DNA from: Marinilactibacillus sp036039175
GTDB lineage: Bacteria > Bacillota > Bacilli > Lactobacillales > Carnobacteriaceae_A
Assembly (NCBI RefSeq): GCF_036039175.1
Contig: NZ_JAYXKP010000010.1
Coordinates: 1-64,000, forward strand
Length of the DNA: 64,000 nt
Direction: 5' to 3'
Of this stretch, positions 23,311 through 33,900 are shown piece by piece (positions within the stretch are counted from its first letter, which is position 1; each line of letters begins with the position of its first letter). Both the position numbers and the translations under genes were made by a program. The notes below the pieces were generated by a model. It did not search any database, had not been told where the DNA came from, and saw only the letters and a list, made by a program, of their open reading frames with translations.

Positions 23311-24603
23311 ATGGCAGTAGAAAAACAAACACTTATCCTTGACGTGGAGGACAAACCAGCGCTAACAACGGGGTTATTACTAAGTCTTCAGCATGTTTTT
23401 GCAATGTTTGGGGCAACGATTTTAGTCCCTATCTTACTAGGGCTTCCGGTATCAGTCGCATTATTAGCGAGTGGAGTCGGAACTTTGATTTATCAAATTG
23501 CTACAAAGGCGAAAGTGCCTGTTTACTTAGGTTCTTCCTTTGCATATATTGCAGCGATGCAAGTAGCTATTGAGCAAATGGGAGGAGACATTAGTGCGGC
23601 TCAGACGGGTATCGTTATGGTTGGTCTTGTCTACATTGTGATAGCAGGTGTAGTTAAAGTGGTTGGAACAAACTGGATTGATAGGCTCCTCCCACCAATC
23701 GTTATCGGGCCCATGATTATGGTGATCGGTCTGGGATTGGCTTCTAATGCTGTTTCAAACGCTGGACTTGTAGCCGATTCAGATTGGAAAACGATTCTCG
23801 TAGCCGTTTCTACATTCTTAATTACAGCTTTCATCAACACGAAAGCTACAGGCTTCTTCAAAATCATTCCTTTTTTAACTGGGATTATCTTTGGATATAT
23901 CGTCGCTATCCTGCTCGGTCTTGTCGATTTCACACCAATTATTGAAGCAAACTGGTTGGCAGTACCAGAAATTTATGTTCCATTTGAAAACAATCTGTTT
24001 AATTCTTATACCTTTTACTTTGGTCCGGAAACATGGGCCATTTTACCGATTGTGCTGGTTACAGTAGCAGAACACATCGGGGATCATACAGTGCTTGGTA
24101 AAATCGTCGGACGTCCATTCCTGAAAAATCCTGGTCTTTCTAGAACATTGATTGGAGATGGCGCAGCAACAGCCGTGTCTGCATTTTTTGGAGGACCGGC
24201 CAATACAACTTACGGTGAGAATACCGGTGTTATTGGTATGACAAGAATTGCTTCTGTCTCAGTCATTCGAAACGCGGCCTTTATCGCAATTGGATTGAGC
24301 TTTTTTGGGAAGTTCACAGCATTGATCTCAACAATTCCAAATGCTGTATTAGGTGGTATGTCCATTCTACTTTACGGGGTCATTGCCAGTAACGGTTTAA
24401 AAGTCATGATTGAAGATAAAGTGGACTTCAATCAATCTCGTAATTTAATCATTGCAAGTTCAATGCTCGTGATCGGTCTAGGTGGAGCGGTCCTAGATAT
24501 TGCTGGATTCGTTACTTTGTCGGGGACGGCTTTAAGTGCTCTAACAGGTATTGTATTAAACTTGATTTTGCCGCGCGAAGAACCTTTCAAGGCAGAAGTG
24601 TAA
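23311..24603 (+). CDS. pyrP: Uracil permease (NCS2/uracil-xanthine family)
   Basis: The 430-residue protein has about 12-14 membrane segments and NCS2 hallmarks: LSLQHVFAMFGATILVP near 25-41, the QH motif, TVAEHIGDHTVLGK near 250 and GGPANTTYGENTGVIGMT near 290-307. It imports uracil with protons. The PyrR attenuator directly upstream supports uracil over xanthine as substrate. GGAAGGA is upstream of ATG, and a terminator follows. Confidence 0.92.
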   Translation: MAVEKQTLILDVEDKPALTTGLLLSLQHVFAMFGATILVPILLGLPVSVALLASGVGTLIYQIATKAKVPVYLGSSFAYIAAMQVAIEQMGGDISAAQTGIVMVGLVYIVIAGVVKVVGTNWIDRLLPPIVIGPMIMVIGLGLASNAVSNAGLVADSDWKTILVAVSTFLITAFINTKATGFFKIIPFLTGIIFGYIVAILLGLVDFTPIIEANWLAVPEIYVPFENNLFNSYTFYFGPETWAILPIVLVTVAEHIGDHTVLGKIVGRPFLKNPGLSRTLIGDGAATAVSAFFGGPANTTYGENTGVIGMTRIASVSVIRNAAFIAIGLSFFGKFTALISTIPNAVLGGMSILLYGVIASNGLKVMIEDKVDFNQSRNLIIASSMLVIGLGGAVLDIAGFVTLSGTALSALTGIVLNLILPREEPFKAEV

Positions 24604-24631
24604 GGAACTCCTAGAATAAATGACTTGAAAT

Positions 24632-24658
24632 AAAAGAGGTGCGAGAGCGCCTCTTTTT
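24632..24658 (+). terminator. Terminator of pyrP
   Basis: AGAGGTGC (24635-24642) pairs with GCGCCTCT (24647-24654) over a GAGA loop, then five Ts. Confidence 0.9.
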
Positions 24659-24688
24659 ATTGTTTCTTATAAAATTTAAGAATATTTT

Positions 24689-24716
24689 TTGATTATTATG
24701 ATTATTACGGTAAAAT
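24689..24716 (+). promoter_or_regulatory. Possible promoter for fumC
   Basis: TTGATT (24689-24694), 16-base spacer, TAAAAT (24711-24716), about 100 bases before fumC. Confidence 0.45.
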
Positions 24717-24812
24717 ATAAAGTGAATTGAAGACGAAACTGACAGCTATAAAGAAATGGATCAGTAAACGATGACCTTAATCCAACCAATATACTAGAAA
24801 GTGTGTAAATAA

Positions 24813-26177
24813 ATGAACCAAAGAATTGAAAGAGACGCAATTGGGACAGTGAAAATAGCTGCTGAGAAAAAGTGGGGAGCTCAAACGCAGCGAAGTCTAG
24901 AAAATTTCCCCATCGGAAGTGAGAAGATGCCGATCGAAGTGATTCAGGCTTTGGGGCTGGTCAAGAAAGCTGCGGCTTTGACGAATGCAGAGATCAGCCT
25001 TCTGGATACAAGTAAAGCAGAAGCGATTTCTGAAGTATGCGATGAGCTGGTGTGGGGGATGCTAAATGATGAATTCCCTTTATCTGTTTGGCAGACGGGC
25101 AGCGGGACACAAACGAATATGAACCTAAACGAGGTCATCTCCCATATTGCAAACGAGAAAAGAGCATCCGACCCAATACACCCTAATGATGACGTCAATA
25201 AAAGTCAAAGTTCAAATGATACCTTCCCGACAGCGATGCAAATAGCTGTTGTCTTGAAAGTTAAAGAGCGCTTAGTACCTGTACTGGCAGAGGTTAAACA
25301 AACATTAAATAGACTTGCCGAGACGTATAAGGATACAATCAAAATCGGACGAACACATCTTCAAGATGCAACACCGCTAACGTTTGGACAAGAAATTAGT
25401 GGATGGATCGGTATGATTGAACGAAACGAAAAAATGATCGAAGAATCTATGAAAATGATGTACGATTTACCACTGGGAGGAACAGCTGTTGGAACGGGTC
25501 TAAATGCTGAGCCGACTTTTTCTGGAAAAGCCATTCAAAAAATTACACGTTGGACAAATGAACCTTTTGTTCAAATGGAAAACAAATTTCATGGATTGTC
25601 CAGTAAAGATAACTTTGTCTTCTTTCACGGTGCTCTAAAATCACTTGCAGCAAACGTTATGAAAATGGCAAACGATATTAGATGGCTAGCTAGTGGGCCG
25701 CGCTCAGGGTTTTCTGAGATTACCATACCAGCGAACGAGCCAGGTAGCTCAATCATGCCAGGGAAAGTTAATCCGACTCAAGTAGAAGCACTGACGATGG
25801 TCTGTGTCCAAGTCATGGGCAATGATACAACCGTTGGTATAGCTGCCTCGCAAGGGAACTTTGAATTGAACGTCTATATGCCAGTCATTATCTATAACAC
25901 AATTCAGTCCATTACCCTTCTAGCAGACGGGTTGCAGAGTTTCAATAAAAGGTGTTTAACTGGTCTAACAGCGAATGAAGAAAAAATGCGTACTTATGTC
26001 GATCAATCACTAATGCTAGTTACAGCGTTAGCGCCAGTGCTTGGATATGACACAGCGAGTGCTTTAGCGAAACAGGCATTTGAAGAAAACAAAACATTAA
26101 AAGAAGTCGTTATGTCAGCTGAGCTGATGAGTGAGCAAGACTTTGATGACTATACAGATCCTAGAAAGATGGTTTAA
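24813..26177 (+). CDS. fumC: Class II fumarate hydratase
   Basis: The 454-residue protein belongs to the fumarase/aspartase superfamily. It has GSGTQTNMNLNEVI near 98-111, HPNDDVNKSQSSNDTFPTAM near 128-147, GRTHLQDATPLT near 185 and the signature GSSIMPGKVNPTQ near 316, the flexible loop with the catalytic Ser. The TNMN and HPND forms favour fumarase over aspartase. It interconverts fumarate and malate. The ribosome binding site is weak (GAAAGTG). The methyltransferase gene starts two bases after its stop. Confidence 0.93.
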   Translation: MNQRIERDAIGTVKIAAEKKWGAQTQRSLENFPIGSEKMPIEVIQALGLVKKAAALTNAEISLLDTSKAEAISEVCDELVWGMLNDEFPLSVWQTGSGTQTNMNLNEVISHIANEKRASDPIHPNDDVNKSQSSNDTFPTAMQIAVVLKVKERLVPVLAEVKQTLNRLAETYKDTIKIGRTHLQDATPLTFGQEISGWIGMIERNEKMIEESMKMMYDLPLGGTAVGTGLNAEPTFSGKAIQKITRWTNEPFVQMENKFHGLSSKDNFVFFHGALKSLAANVMKMANDIRWLASGPRSGFSEITIPANEPGSSIMPGKVNPTQVEALTMVCVQVMGNDTTVGIAASQGNFELNVYMPVIIYNTIQSITLLADGLQSFNKRCLTGLTANEEKMRTYVDQSLMLVTALAPVLGYDTASALAKQAFEENKTLKEVVMSAELMSEQDFDDYTDPRKMV

Positions 26178-26179
26178 GC

Positions 26180-26791
26180 ATGGGCGATCACTATTACACA
26201 AATGATCCACAATCGAAAAGTAATCAACAGTCGTGGACAACACAATTAAGAGGGTTCGAATTCACCTTTAATACAGATGCTGGAGTATTCTCGAAAGAAA
26301 AAGTCGATTATGGCTCCAAAGTATTGCTTGATGCGGTCGACTTAACAGAATTTCCAGAAGGTTCCTTACTAGACGTTGGATGCGGATACGGACCGATTGG
26401 ATTAACACTAGCAAAGCTTGATAAAAATAGAGTAGTTGAAATGGTAGACATCAACGAACGTGCACTAGCGCTTGCTGAGAAAAATGCTGCAACGAATGGT
26501 GTGAACAATATTTCGATTCATGCATCTTCTCTTTATGAAACCGTAACGCATCAAAAGTTTGCAGGAATCTTTTCAAATCCACCGATAAGAGCAGGGAAAG
26601 AAACAGTTCACAAAGTTCTGGAAGAAGCGATCGATCATCTGACAGTGGGAGGTTACTTGGTGATTGTTATTCAGAAAAAACAAGGGGCACCGAGTGCACA
26701 AAAGAAAATGTCAGAAGTATTCGGAAATGTAGAGAGAATTGCGCTGGACAGAGGGTACTGGATTTTGAGATCTAAAAAAGTATCTTCATAG
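26180..26791 (+). CDS. RsmC-like class I SAM-dependent methyltransferase (YbxB family)
   Basis: The 203-residue protein has a Rossmann SAM-binding motif LLDVGCGYGPIG near residue 63 and the N6/N2-methyltransferase catalytic motif SNPPIRAGK near 130, as in RsmC, which methylates 16S rRNA guanosine N2. B. subtilis YbxB lies directly before rpoB, as here. It starts two bases after fumC with little ribosome binding site of its own, suggesting coupling to fumC translation. The actual target is not readable. Confidence 0.85.
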   Translation: MGDHYYTNDPQSKSNQQSWTTQLRGFEFTFNTDAGVFSKEKVDYGSKVLLDAVDLTEFPEGSLLDVGCGYGPIGLTLAKLDKNRVVEMVDINERALALAEKNAATNGVNNISIHASSLYETVTHQKFAGIFSNPPIRAGKETVHKVLEEAIDHLTVGGYLVIVIQKKQGAPSAQKKMSEVFGNVERIALDRGYWILRSKKVSS

Positions 26792-26848
26792 GAAATTGAC
26801 GGAAAAAGAAGCCATTAGAAGAAGGTTGTCTAAAGTATGAAAATATGC

Positions 26849-26877
26849 TTGACACCCTTCTATTTGTCGTGTAAACT
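26849..26877 (+). promoter_or_regulatory. Promoter for rpoB-rpoC
   Basis: TTGACA (26849-26854, perfect), 17-base spacer, TAAACT (26872-26877). Confidence 0.75.
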
Positions 26878-26910
26878 AAGTAGACGCTAAACAATGTATA
26901 CAGTGGAGCG

Positions 26911-27007
26911 CTATGCGAAATATTGTCCGTATAGGGTTTTGAATGCTAAACAAAAGAACGTGAGAATGAAATCTATCGATTCTTCACATATCTTTTGTAT
27001 TTTTTTT
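26911..27007 (+). terminator. Attenuator-like terminator in the rpoB leader
   Basis: Downstream of the rpoB promoter ACAAAAGA (26950-26957) pairs exactly with TCTTTTGT (26991-26998), with an inner GTGA.../...TCAC helix, and is followed by about eight Ts (27000-27007). A smaller CTATGCG/CGTATAG hairpin precedes it near 26913-26936. A terminator between promoter and gene implies conditional read-through. This accounts for most of the 338-base gap before rpoB. Confidence 0.75.
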
Positions 27008-27129
27008 GGTCTAAAACAGGAAAACAAGGGATGATTTAAACGAATCGTCATCTTTGTAACTTAAATGTAATATTTAGATCGAGTGAAATGGTTAGTCTAT
27101 ACATTGAATATTAACGAGGGGTGAAGAGG

Positions 27130-30100
27130 TTGGCAGGCCATAATGTGAATTACGGTAAACACCGTATAAGAAAAAGTTTTTCACGAATCAACGAAGTGCT
27201 GGAACTCCCGAATTTGATCGAAATACAGACAGATTCATACGAATGGTTTTTAGAAGATGGATTGAGAGAGATGTTCAAGGATATCTCACCAATTGAGGAT
27301 TTTTCTGGAAATCTTTCACTGGAGTTTACAGATTACAAACTACAACAACCAAAATATACAGTAGATGAAGCGAGACAACATGATTCAAACTACTCTGCTC
27401 CACTATATGTTAAATTACGCTTGATCAACAAAGAAACAGGAGAAGTTAAAGAACAAGAAGTATTCTTTGGCGACTTCCCTCTAATGACTGAACAAGGTAC
27501 CTTCATCATCAATGGTGCAGAACGTGTTATCGTTTCTCAATTAGTTCGTTCACCAGGTGTTTATTTCAGCCCTAAAGTTGAAAAAAATGGTATGGAAGGT
27601 TTTGGAGCAACAGTTATCCCTAACCGTGGAGCTTGGCTAGAATATGAAACAGATTCTAAAGGTTTGTCTAACGTTCGTATTGACCGTACACGTAAGATTC
27701 CATTAAGTGTCTTGGTACGTGCATTAGGATTCGGATCAGATGATGAAATCATGGATCTTTTTGGAGCTAACGAAAGCCTAAAAGCTACATTAGAAAAAGA
27801 TGTTCATAAAAACAGTGCAGATTCTCGAGTAGAAGAAGCATTGAAAGATGTTTACGAACGTCTACGTCCAGGTGAGCCGAAAACAGCAGACTCATCAAGA
27901 AGTTTACTGACAACTCGTTTCTTTGATCCTAAGCGTTACGATCTAGCTCGAGTAGGACGTTACAAGATTAATAAAAAATTAGACCTTAAAATTCGTTTGA
28001 TGGGACTGACTTTAGCAGAAACGTTAGTAGATCCTGAAACAGGAGAAATTCTAGCTAAAGAAGGCACAATCGTTACACGTGATGTAATGGATAACCTTGG
28101 AGAGCATATCGATAACGGACTTGGCGGCATTACAATTCATCCTTCGGATGAAGGTGTTGTACCTGAGCCGATTAATCTTCAAGTCGTTAAAGTATACTCA
28201 CCAATCGATTCAGATCGTGTCATTAACGTGATTGGAAATGCAACACCTGACCGTGAAATCAAATACGTAATTCCTGCGGACATGATTGCTTCAATGAGTT
28301 ATTTCTTCAACCTTCAAGAAGGTATTGGCGAAACAGACGACATTGACCACTTAGGTAACCGTCGTATTCGTTCTGTTGGTGAATTGCTACAAAATCAATT
28401 CCGTATCGGACTATCTCGTATGGAACGTGTTGTACGTGAGCGTATGTCTATTCAAGACACCTCTACAACAACGCCTCAACAATTGGTCAATATTCGTCCA
28501 GTCGTTGCGTCGATCAAAGAATTCTTTGGATCTTCTCAACTATCTCAATTCATGGATCAAACGAACCCACTTGGAGAGTTAACACATAAGAGACGTCTAT
28601 CTGCACTTGGACCCGGTGGTTTAACACGTGACCGTGCTGGATATGAAGTTCGAGATGTTCACTATTCTCACTATGGTCGTATGTGCCCGATTGAAACGCC
28701 TGAGGGACCGAATATTGGTCTGATCAACAGTTTATCGACATACGCTAAAATTAATGAATATGGATTTATTGAAACACCTTATCGTAAAGTAGATCGTGAA
28801 AACTTACGTGTAACAGAAGAAATCCACTATCTAACAGCAGATGTGGAAGATTTATATGTAGTAGCTCAGGCTAATGCACCACTTAATGCGGATGGTACAT
28901 TCACAAACGATATCGTTCTTGCACGTACGAAAAACAAAAACGAAGAGATCGATGTAACGAAAGTCGATTACATGGATGTATCTCCGAAACAAGTTGTCTC
29001 TGTAGCGACTGCAAGTATTCCTTTCTTGGAAAACGATGACTCTAACCGTGCCTTAATGGGTGCGAACATGCAACGTCAAGCAGTGCCATTGATGCAACCA
29101 GAAGCACCGCTTGTTGGTACAGGTATCGAACACCTTGCTGCACGTGACTCTGGAGCTGCAATCATTGCGAAACATGACGGAGTTGTTGAATATGTGGATG
29201 CAAAACAAGTTCGTGTTCGTAGAGAAGACGGAACATTAGATAAATATAATATTGCGAAATTCAAACGTTCAAATGCTGGAACATCATACAACCAACGCGC
29301 TTTAGTTAGTAAAGACGAAAAAATAGACAAGGGAGACATCTTAGCAGATGGTCCGTCTATGGAAAATGGAGAAATGGCTCTTGGCCGTAATCCACTAATT
29401 GCCTTTACAACATTCGACGGTTATAACTTTGAAGATGCGATCATCATGAGTGAACGTCTGGTTAAAGATGATGTATATACGTCTATTCATATTGAAGAAT
29501 TTGAATCAGAAGCCCGTGATACAAAACTTGGACCTGAAGAAATCACGCGTGAATTACCAAACGTTGGAGAAGATGCATTAAAACATCTTGATGACCGAGG
29601 AATTATTCGTATCGGTGCAGAAGTAAAAGACGGAGATATCCTAGTTGGTAAAGTAACGCCTAAAGGTGTATCTGAATTATCTGCAGAAGAAAAACTACTA
29701 CACGCAATCTTTGGAGAAAAAGCCCGTGAAGTTCGTGATACATCTCTACGCGTACCACATGGTGGCGGCGGAATTGTACACGACGTTAAGATCTTCACAC
29801 GTGAAGCTGGAGACGAATTATCACCAGGTGTTAACTTCTTGGTTCGTGTATTCATCGTTCAAAAACGTAAAATCAACGTTGGAGATAAGATGGCGGGTCG
29901 TCACGGAAACAAAGGGGTTATCTCTTTAATCCTTCCTGAAGAAGATATGCCATTCATGCCAGATGGAACGCCAGTAGATATCATGCTGAATCCACTTGGT
30001 GTACCATCGCGTATGAACATCGGTCAAGTTATCGAACTTCATATGGGTATGGCAGCACGTAAACTTGGTATCCACATTGCATCTCCAGTATTCGATGGAG

Positions 30101-30726
30101 CGCATGAGGAAGACATCTGGGAAACAATCAAAGAAGCTGGAATGGACGACGATGCAAAAACTGTCTTGTATGATGGACGTACTGGTGAAGAGTTCGACAA
30201 TAGAGTGTCTGTTGGCGTTATGTACTATATCAAACTAGCTCACATGGTCGATGATAAACTTCATGCTCGTTCAACTGGTCCTTACTCTCTTGTTACACAA
30301 CAACCACTGGGTGGTAAAGCTCAGTTCGGTGGACAACGTTTCGGAGAGATGGAAGTTTGGGCACTGGAAGCATATGGTGCAGCTTATACGCTACAAGAGA
30401 TTCTGACATACAAATCAGATGATGTAGTCGGTCGTGTGAAAACTTACGAGGCCATCGTCAAAGGTGAGCCGATTCCACGTCCAGGTGTACCAGAATCATT
30501 CCGAGTACTTGTAAAAGAGTTACAGTCACTAGGACTGGATCTTAAAGTATTAGATAAAGAAAACTTAGCAATCGATCTTCAAGATACAGAAGAAGAAGAC
30601 GATTACGGCAACGTAGATTCTTTAGAAGAAATGAAAAAAGAACAAGACATTAAACGTGCTGAAGAAGCGCAACAACGTGCTGACGAAGAAGCATTAATTG
30701 AAACGCAAGAGCAAGAAACGGAGTAA
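27130..30726 (+). CDS. rpoB: DNA-directed RNA polymerase subunit beta
   Basis: At 1198 residues this is a complete beta subunit. It has the N-terminal SFSRINEVLELPNLIEIQT region, the rifampicin pocket near 450-530 (FFGSSQLSQFMDQTNPL and HKRRLSALGPGGL, with wild-type residues), KMAGRHGNKG and GGKAQFGGQRFGEME near the C-terminus, and an acidic tail. TTG at 27130 is the start: it gives the typical MAGH N-terminus and has GAGGGG 8 bases upstream. It is transcribed with rpoC after a 181-base structured spacer. Confidence 0.98.
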   Translation: MAGHNVNYGKHRIRKSFSRINEVLELPNLIEIQTDSYEWFLEDGLREMFKDISPIEDFSGNLSLEFTDYKLQQPKYTVDEARQHDSNYSAPLYVKLRLINKETGEVKEQEVFFGDFPLMTEQGTFIINGAERVIVSQLVRSPGVYFSPKVEKNGMEGFGATVIPNRGAWLEYETDSKGLSNVRIDRTRKIPLSVLVRALGFGSDDEIMDLFGANESLKATLEKDVHKNSADSRVEEALKDVYERLRPGEPKTADSSRSLLTTRFFDPKRYDLARVGRYKINKKLDLKIRLMGLTLAETLVDPETGEILAKEGTIVTRDVMDNLGEHIDNGLGGITIHPSDEGVVPEPINLQVVKVYSPIDSDRVINVIGNATPDREIKYVIPADMIASMSYFFNLQEGIGETDDIDHLGNRRIRSVGELLQNQFRIGLSRMERVVRERMSIQDTSTTTPQQLVNIRPVVASIKEFFGSSQLSQFMDQTNPLGELTHKRRLSALGPGGLTRDRAGYEVRDVHYSHYGRMCPIETPEGPNIGLINSLSTYAKINEYGFIETPYRKVDRENLRVTEEIHYLTADVEDLYVVAQANAPLNADGTFTNDIVLARTKNKNEEIDVTKVDYMDVSPKQVVSVATASIPFLENDDSNRALMGANMQRQAVPLMQPEAPLVGTGIEHLAARDSGAAIIAKHDGVVEYVDAKQVRVRREDGTLDKYNIAKFKRSNAGTSYNQRALVSKDEKIDKGDILADGPSMENGEMALGRNPLIAFTTFDGYNFEDAIIMSERLVKDDVYTSIHIEEFESEARDTKLGPEEITRELPNVGEDALKHLDDRGIIRIGAEVKDGDILVGKVTPKGVSELSAEEKLLHAIFGEKAREVRDTSLRVPHGGGGIVHDVKIFTREAGDELSPGVNFLVRVFIVQKRKINVGDKMAGRHGNKGVISLILPEEDMPFMPDGTPVDIMLNPLGVPSRMNIGQVIELHMGMAARKLGIHIASPVFDGAHEEDIWETIKEAGMDDDAKTVLYDGRTGEEFDNRVSVGVMYYIKLAHMVDDKLHARSTGPYSLVTQQPLGGKAQFGGQRFGEMEVWALEAYGAAYTLQEILTYKSDDVVGRVKTYEAIVKGEPIPRPGVPESFRVLVKELQSLGLDLKVLDKENLAIDLQDTEEEDDYGNVDSLEEMKKEQDIKRAEEAQQRADEEALIETQEQETE

Positions 30727-30752
30727 GTCGTTTTAAAAGAATCACCATAGAA

Positions 30753-30877
30753 GGGTAAGGCAAGCTGAGTAGTTTAGATACGTGGAGGCCACCTCGAAAT
30801 GATACGAATCATTTTGAGCTGGCCTTGCCCGTTCTCTCGACTGCCCAGCGCCGTCTTGTTCTGGAGCTTTAGGGCAG
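30753..30877 (+). other. Structured RNA in the rpoB-rpoC spacer
   Basis: GGGTAAGGC (30753-30761) pairs with GCCTTGCCC (30822-30830), extended by AGCT/AGCT. Inside lie a GTGG/CCAC or GAGG/CCTC hairpin (30782-30795) and a perfect AAATGAT-ACGA-ATCATTT hairpin (30797-30814), giving a multibranch fold. A second hairpin CTGCCC/GGGCAG (30841-30846 with 30872-30877) follows, ending 30 bases before rpoC. There is no T-run, so it is not an intrinsic terminator. Confidence 0.65.
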
Positions 30878-30907
30878 CTCACAATCTAATAAAGGGAGGT
30901 CGCCCCT

Positions 30908-33900
30908 TTGATCGATGTTAATAATTTTGAAAGTATTCAAATTGGATTAGCTTCACCAGACAAGATCCGTAGCTGGTCTTTTGGAGAAGTTAAGAAACCA
31001 GAAACAATCAACTACCGAACACTTAAACCTGAAAAAGATGGACTGTTTTGTGAAAGAATCTTTGGACCAACCAAAGATTACGAATGTTCTTGTGGAAAAT
31101 ACAAACGAGTGCACTATAAAGGCATCGTTTGTGACCGTTGTGGCGTAGAAGTAACTAAATCTAAAGTACGTCGTGAACGTATGGGACATTTAGAACTTGC
31201 TGCACCAGTAACACACATCTGGTACTTTAAAGGTATTCCAAGTCGTATGGGTCTTGTACTTGATATGAGTCCTCGTGCATTGGAAGAAATTATTTATTTT
31301 GCATCTTATGTTGTAACAGATGCTGGTGATACACCACTTGAGAAAAAACAACTGATGACTGAACGCGAATACCGTGAGCGTCGTGCACAGTACGGAAAAA
31401 ATTTCCAAGCTGAAATCGGAGCTGAAGCAATTAAAACATTATTAAATGATGTTGACCTTGTGGAAGAAGTCGCAGAACTTAAAGAACTTTTACAGTCTGC
31501 AACTGGACAAAAACGTACGAGAGCGGTTCGTCGTCTAGATATCTTAGAAGCTTTCCGTAACTCTGGTAACCACCCATCTTGGATGGTTATGGATGTTGTT
31601 CCTGTTATTCCTCCTGAACTTAGACCAATGGTTCAACTTGAAGGTGGACGTTTTGCAACAAGTGATTTAAATGACCTTTACAGACGTGTTATCAACCGTA
31701 ACAACCGTCTGAAAAGATTATTAGACTTGAATGCACCACACATCATCGTTCAAAACGAGAAGCGTATGCTACAAGAAGCAGTAGATGCTTTAGTAGATAA
31801 CGGTCGTCGTGGACGTGCTGTAACTGGACCAGGTAACCGTCCACTTAAATCTCTTTCGCATATGCTTAAAGGGAAACAAGGGCGTTTCCGTCAAAACTTA
31901 CTAGGTAAACGTGTAGATTATTCTGGACGTTCCGTTATCGTAGTAGGACCAAGCCTTAAAATGTATCAATGTGGTCTTCCAAAAGAAATGGCCATCGAAC
32001 TCTTCAAACCTTTCGTAATGAGAGAACTTGTTGCAAGAGACATTGCAAACAATATCAAAAATGCTAAACGTAAAGTAGAGCGCTTGGATGAAGAAATCTG
32101 GGAAGTTCTTGAAGATGTTATTCGTGAGCATCCAGTTCTCCTTAACAGAGCACCTACATTACACCGTTTAGGTATTCAAGCGTTTGAACCGATCTTAGTA
32201 GAAGGAAAAGCGATTCGTCTACACCCATTAGTATGTGAGGCATATAATGCCGATTTCGATGGGGACCAAATGGCGGTTCACGTACCTCTAAGTGACGAAG
32301 CTCAAGCAGAAGCACGTATTTTAATGCTTGGTGCTCAAAACATCTTGAACCCTAAAGATGGTAAGCCAGTTGTTACACCATCTCAGGATATGGTTTTAGG
32401 TAACTACTACCTGACTATGGAAGATCCAGAACGCGAAGGCGAAGGCATGATCTTCTCAAGCACGTCTGAAGCGATTCAAGCTTACCAAAGTGGTTATGTA
32501 CACTTACATTCACGTGTAGGGATTCATACATCAGCTATCCAAAACAAACCATTCACAGAATGGCAAAAAGACAAGTACTTGATTACGACTGTTGGAAAAT
32601 TGATCTTTAACGAGATTATGCCTGCAGAGTTCCCGTACTTGAATGAACCCACTCAAGCTAACCTTGAGAAACAAACACCAGATCACTATTTTGTTGCTTA
32701 TGGTACCAATATTCCTGAGCACATCAAAAATCAAGAAGTCGTAAAACCATTCAAGAAAAACAACTTAGGAAATGTTATCGCGGAAGTCTTCAAACGATTC
32801 CACGTTACAGAAACTTCTAAAATGCTCGATCTTATGAAAAACCTTGGATATAAATATTCAACTAAATCAGGGATCACTGTAGGTATTGCGGATATTTCTA
32901 ACCTGAAAGAAAAGGAAGAAATTCTTGAAAAAGCACATGAGCAAGTAGATCGCATTGATGCTTCTCATAGACGTGGTCTAATTACAGAAGAAGAGCGTTA
33001 TACTTCAGTTATCAATGTCTGGACTAAGACAAAAGATCTTATCCAAAATCATTTAATGAACTCACTGGATCCACATAACAACATCTTCATGATGAGTGAT
33101 TCAGGAGCCCGTGGTAATATCTCCAACTTTACCCAATTAGCTGGTATGCGTGGGTTGATGGCAGCTCCAAGTGGACGTATCATGGAATTACCGATTACTT
33201 CTAACTTCCGTGAAGGACTTTCAGTTCTTGAGATGTTCATCTCTACCCACGGTGCTCGTAAAGGTATGACAGATACGGCCCTTAAAACAGCCGATTCTGG
33301 TTACTTGACTCGTCGTCTAGTAGATGTTGCACAAGATGTCATCATCCGTGAAGACGATTGTGGAACAAAACGTGGACTACTTGTTACAGCAATCAAAGAT
33401 GGTAACGAAGAAATCGAGCCACTTGAAGACCGTATTATCGGACGTTACGCTCGTAAAACAGTTAAGCACCCTCAAACTGGTGCAGTAATGGTTTCGGAAA
33501 ATGAACTGATTACAGAAGATCTTACAAAAGAAATCATTGAAGCAGGAATCGAAGAAGTTACGATTCGTTCCGTATTCAACTGTAATACAAATCACGGTGT
33601 ATGTAAGAAATGTTATGGTCGTAACTTAGCAACTGGCCGTCAAGTAGAAGTTGGAGAAGCTGTTGGAACAATTGCTGCTCAATCTATTGGACAACCAGGT
33701 ACTCAGTTGACAATGCGTACATTCCATACTGGTGGGGTTGCCGGAGACGATATTACACAAGGTTTACCTCGTGTACAAGAGATCTTTGAGGCACGTCACC
33801 CTAAAGGGCAAGCGATGATCACTGAAGTTACTGGAGAAATTGCATCGATCGATGAAAATCCATCTGAACGTACGAAAGAGATCGTAGTTAAAGGTGCAAC

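Noticed and set aside
29487..29855. Long minus-strand frame inside rpoB
   Set aside because: Antisense open frames are common in biased coding sequence; the Ser/Pro-rich product and lack of a start signal mark it as a shadow.
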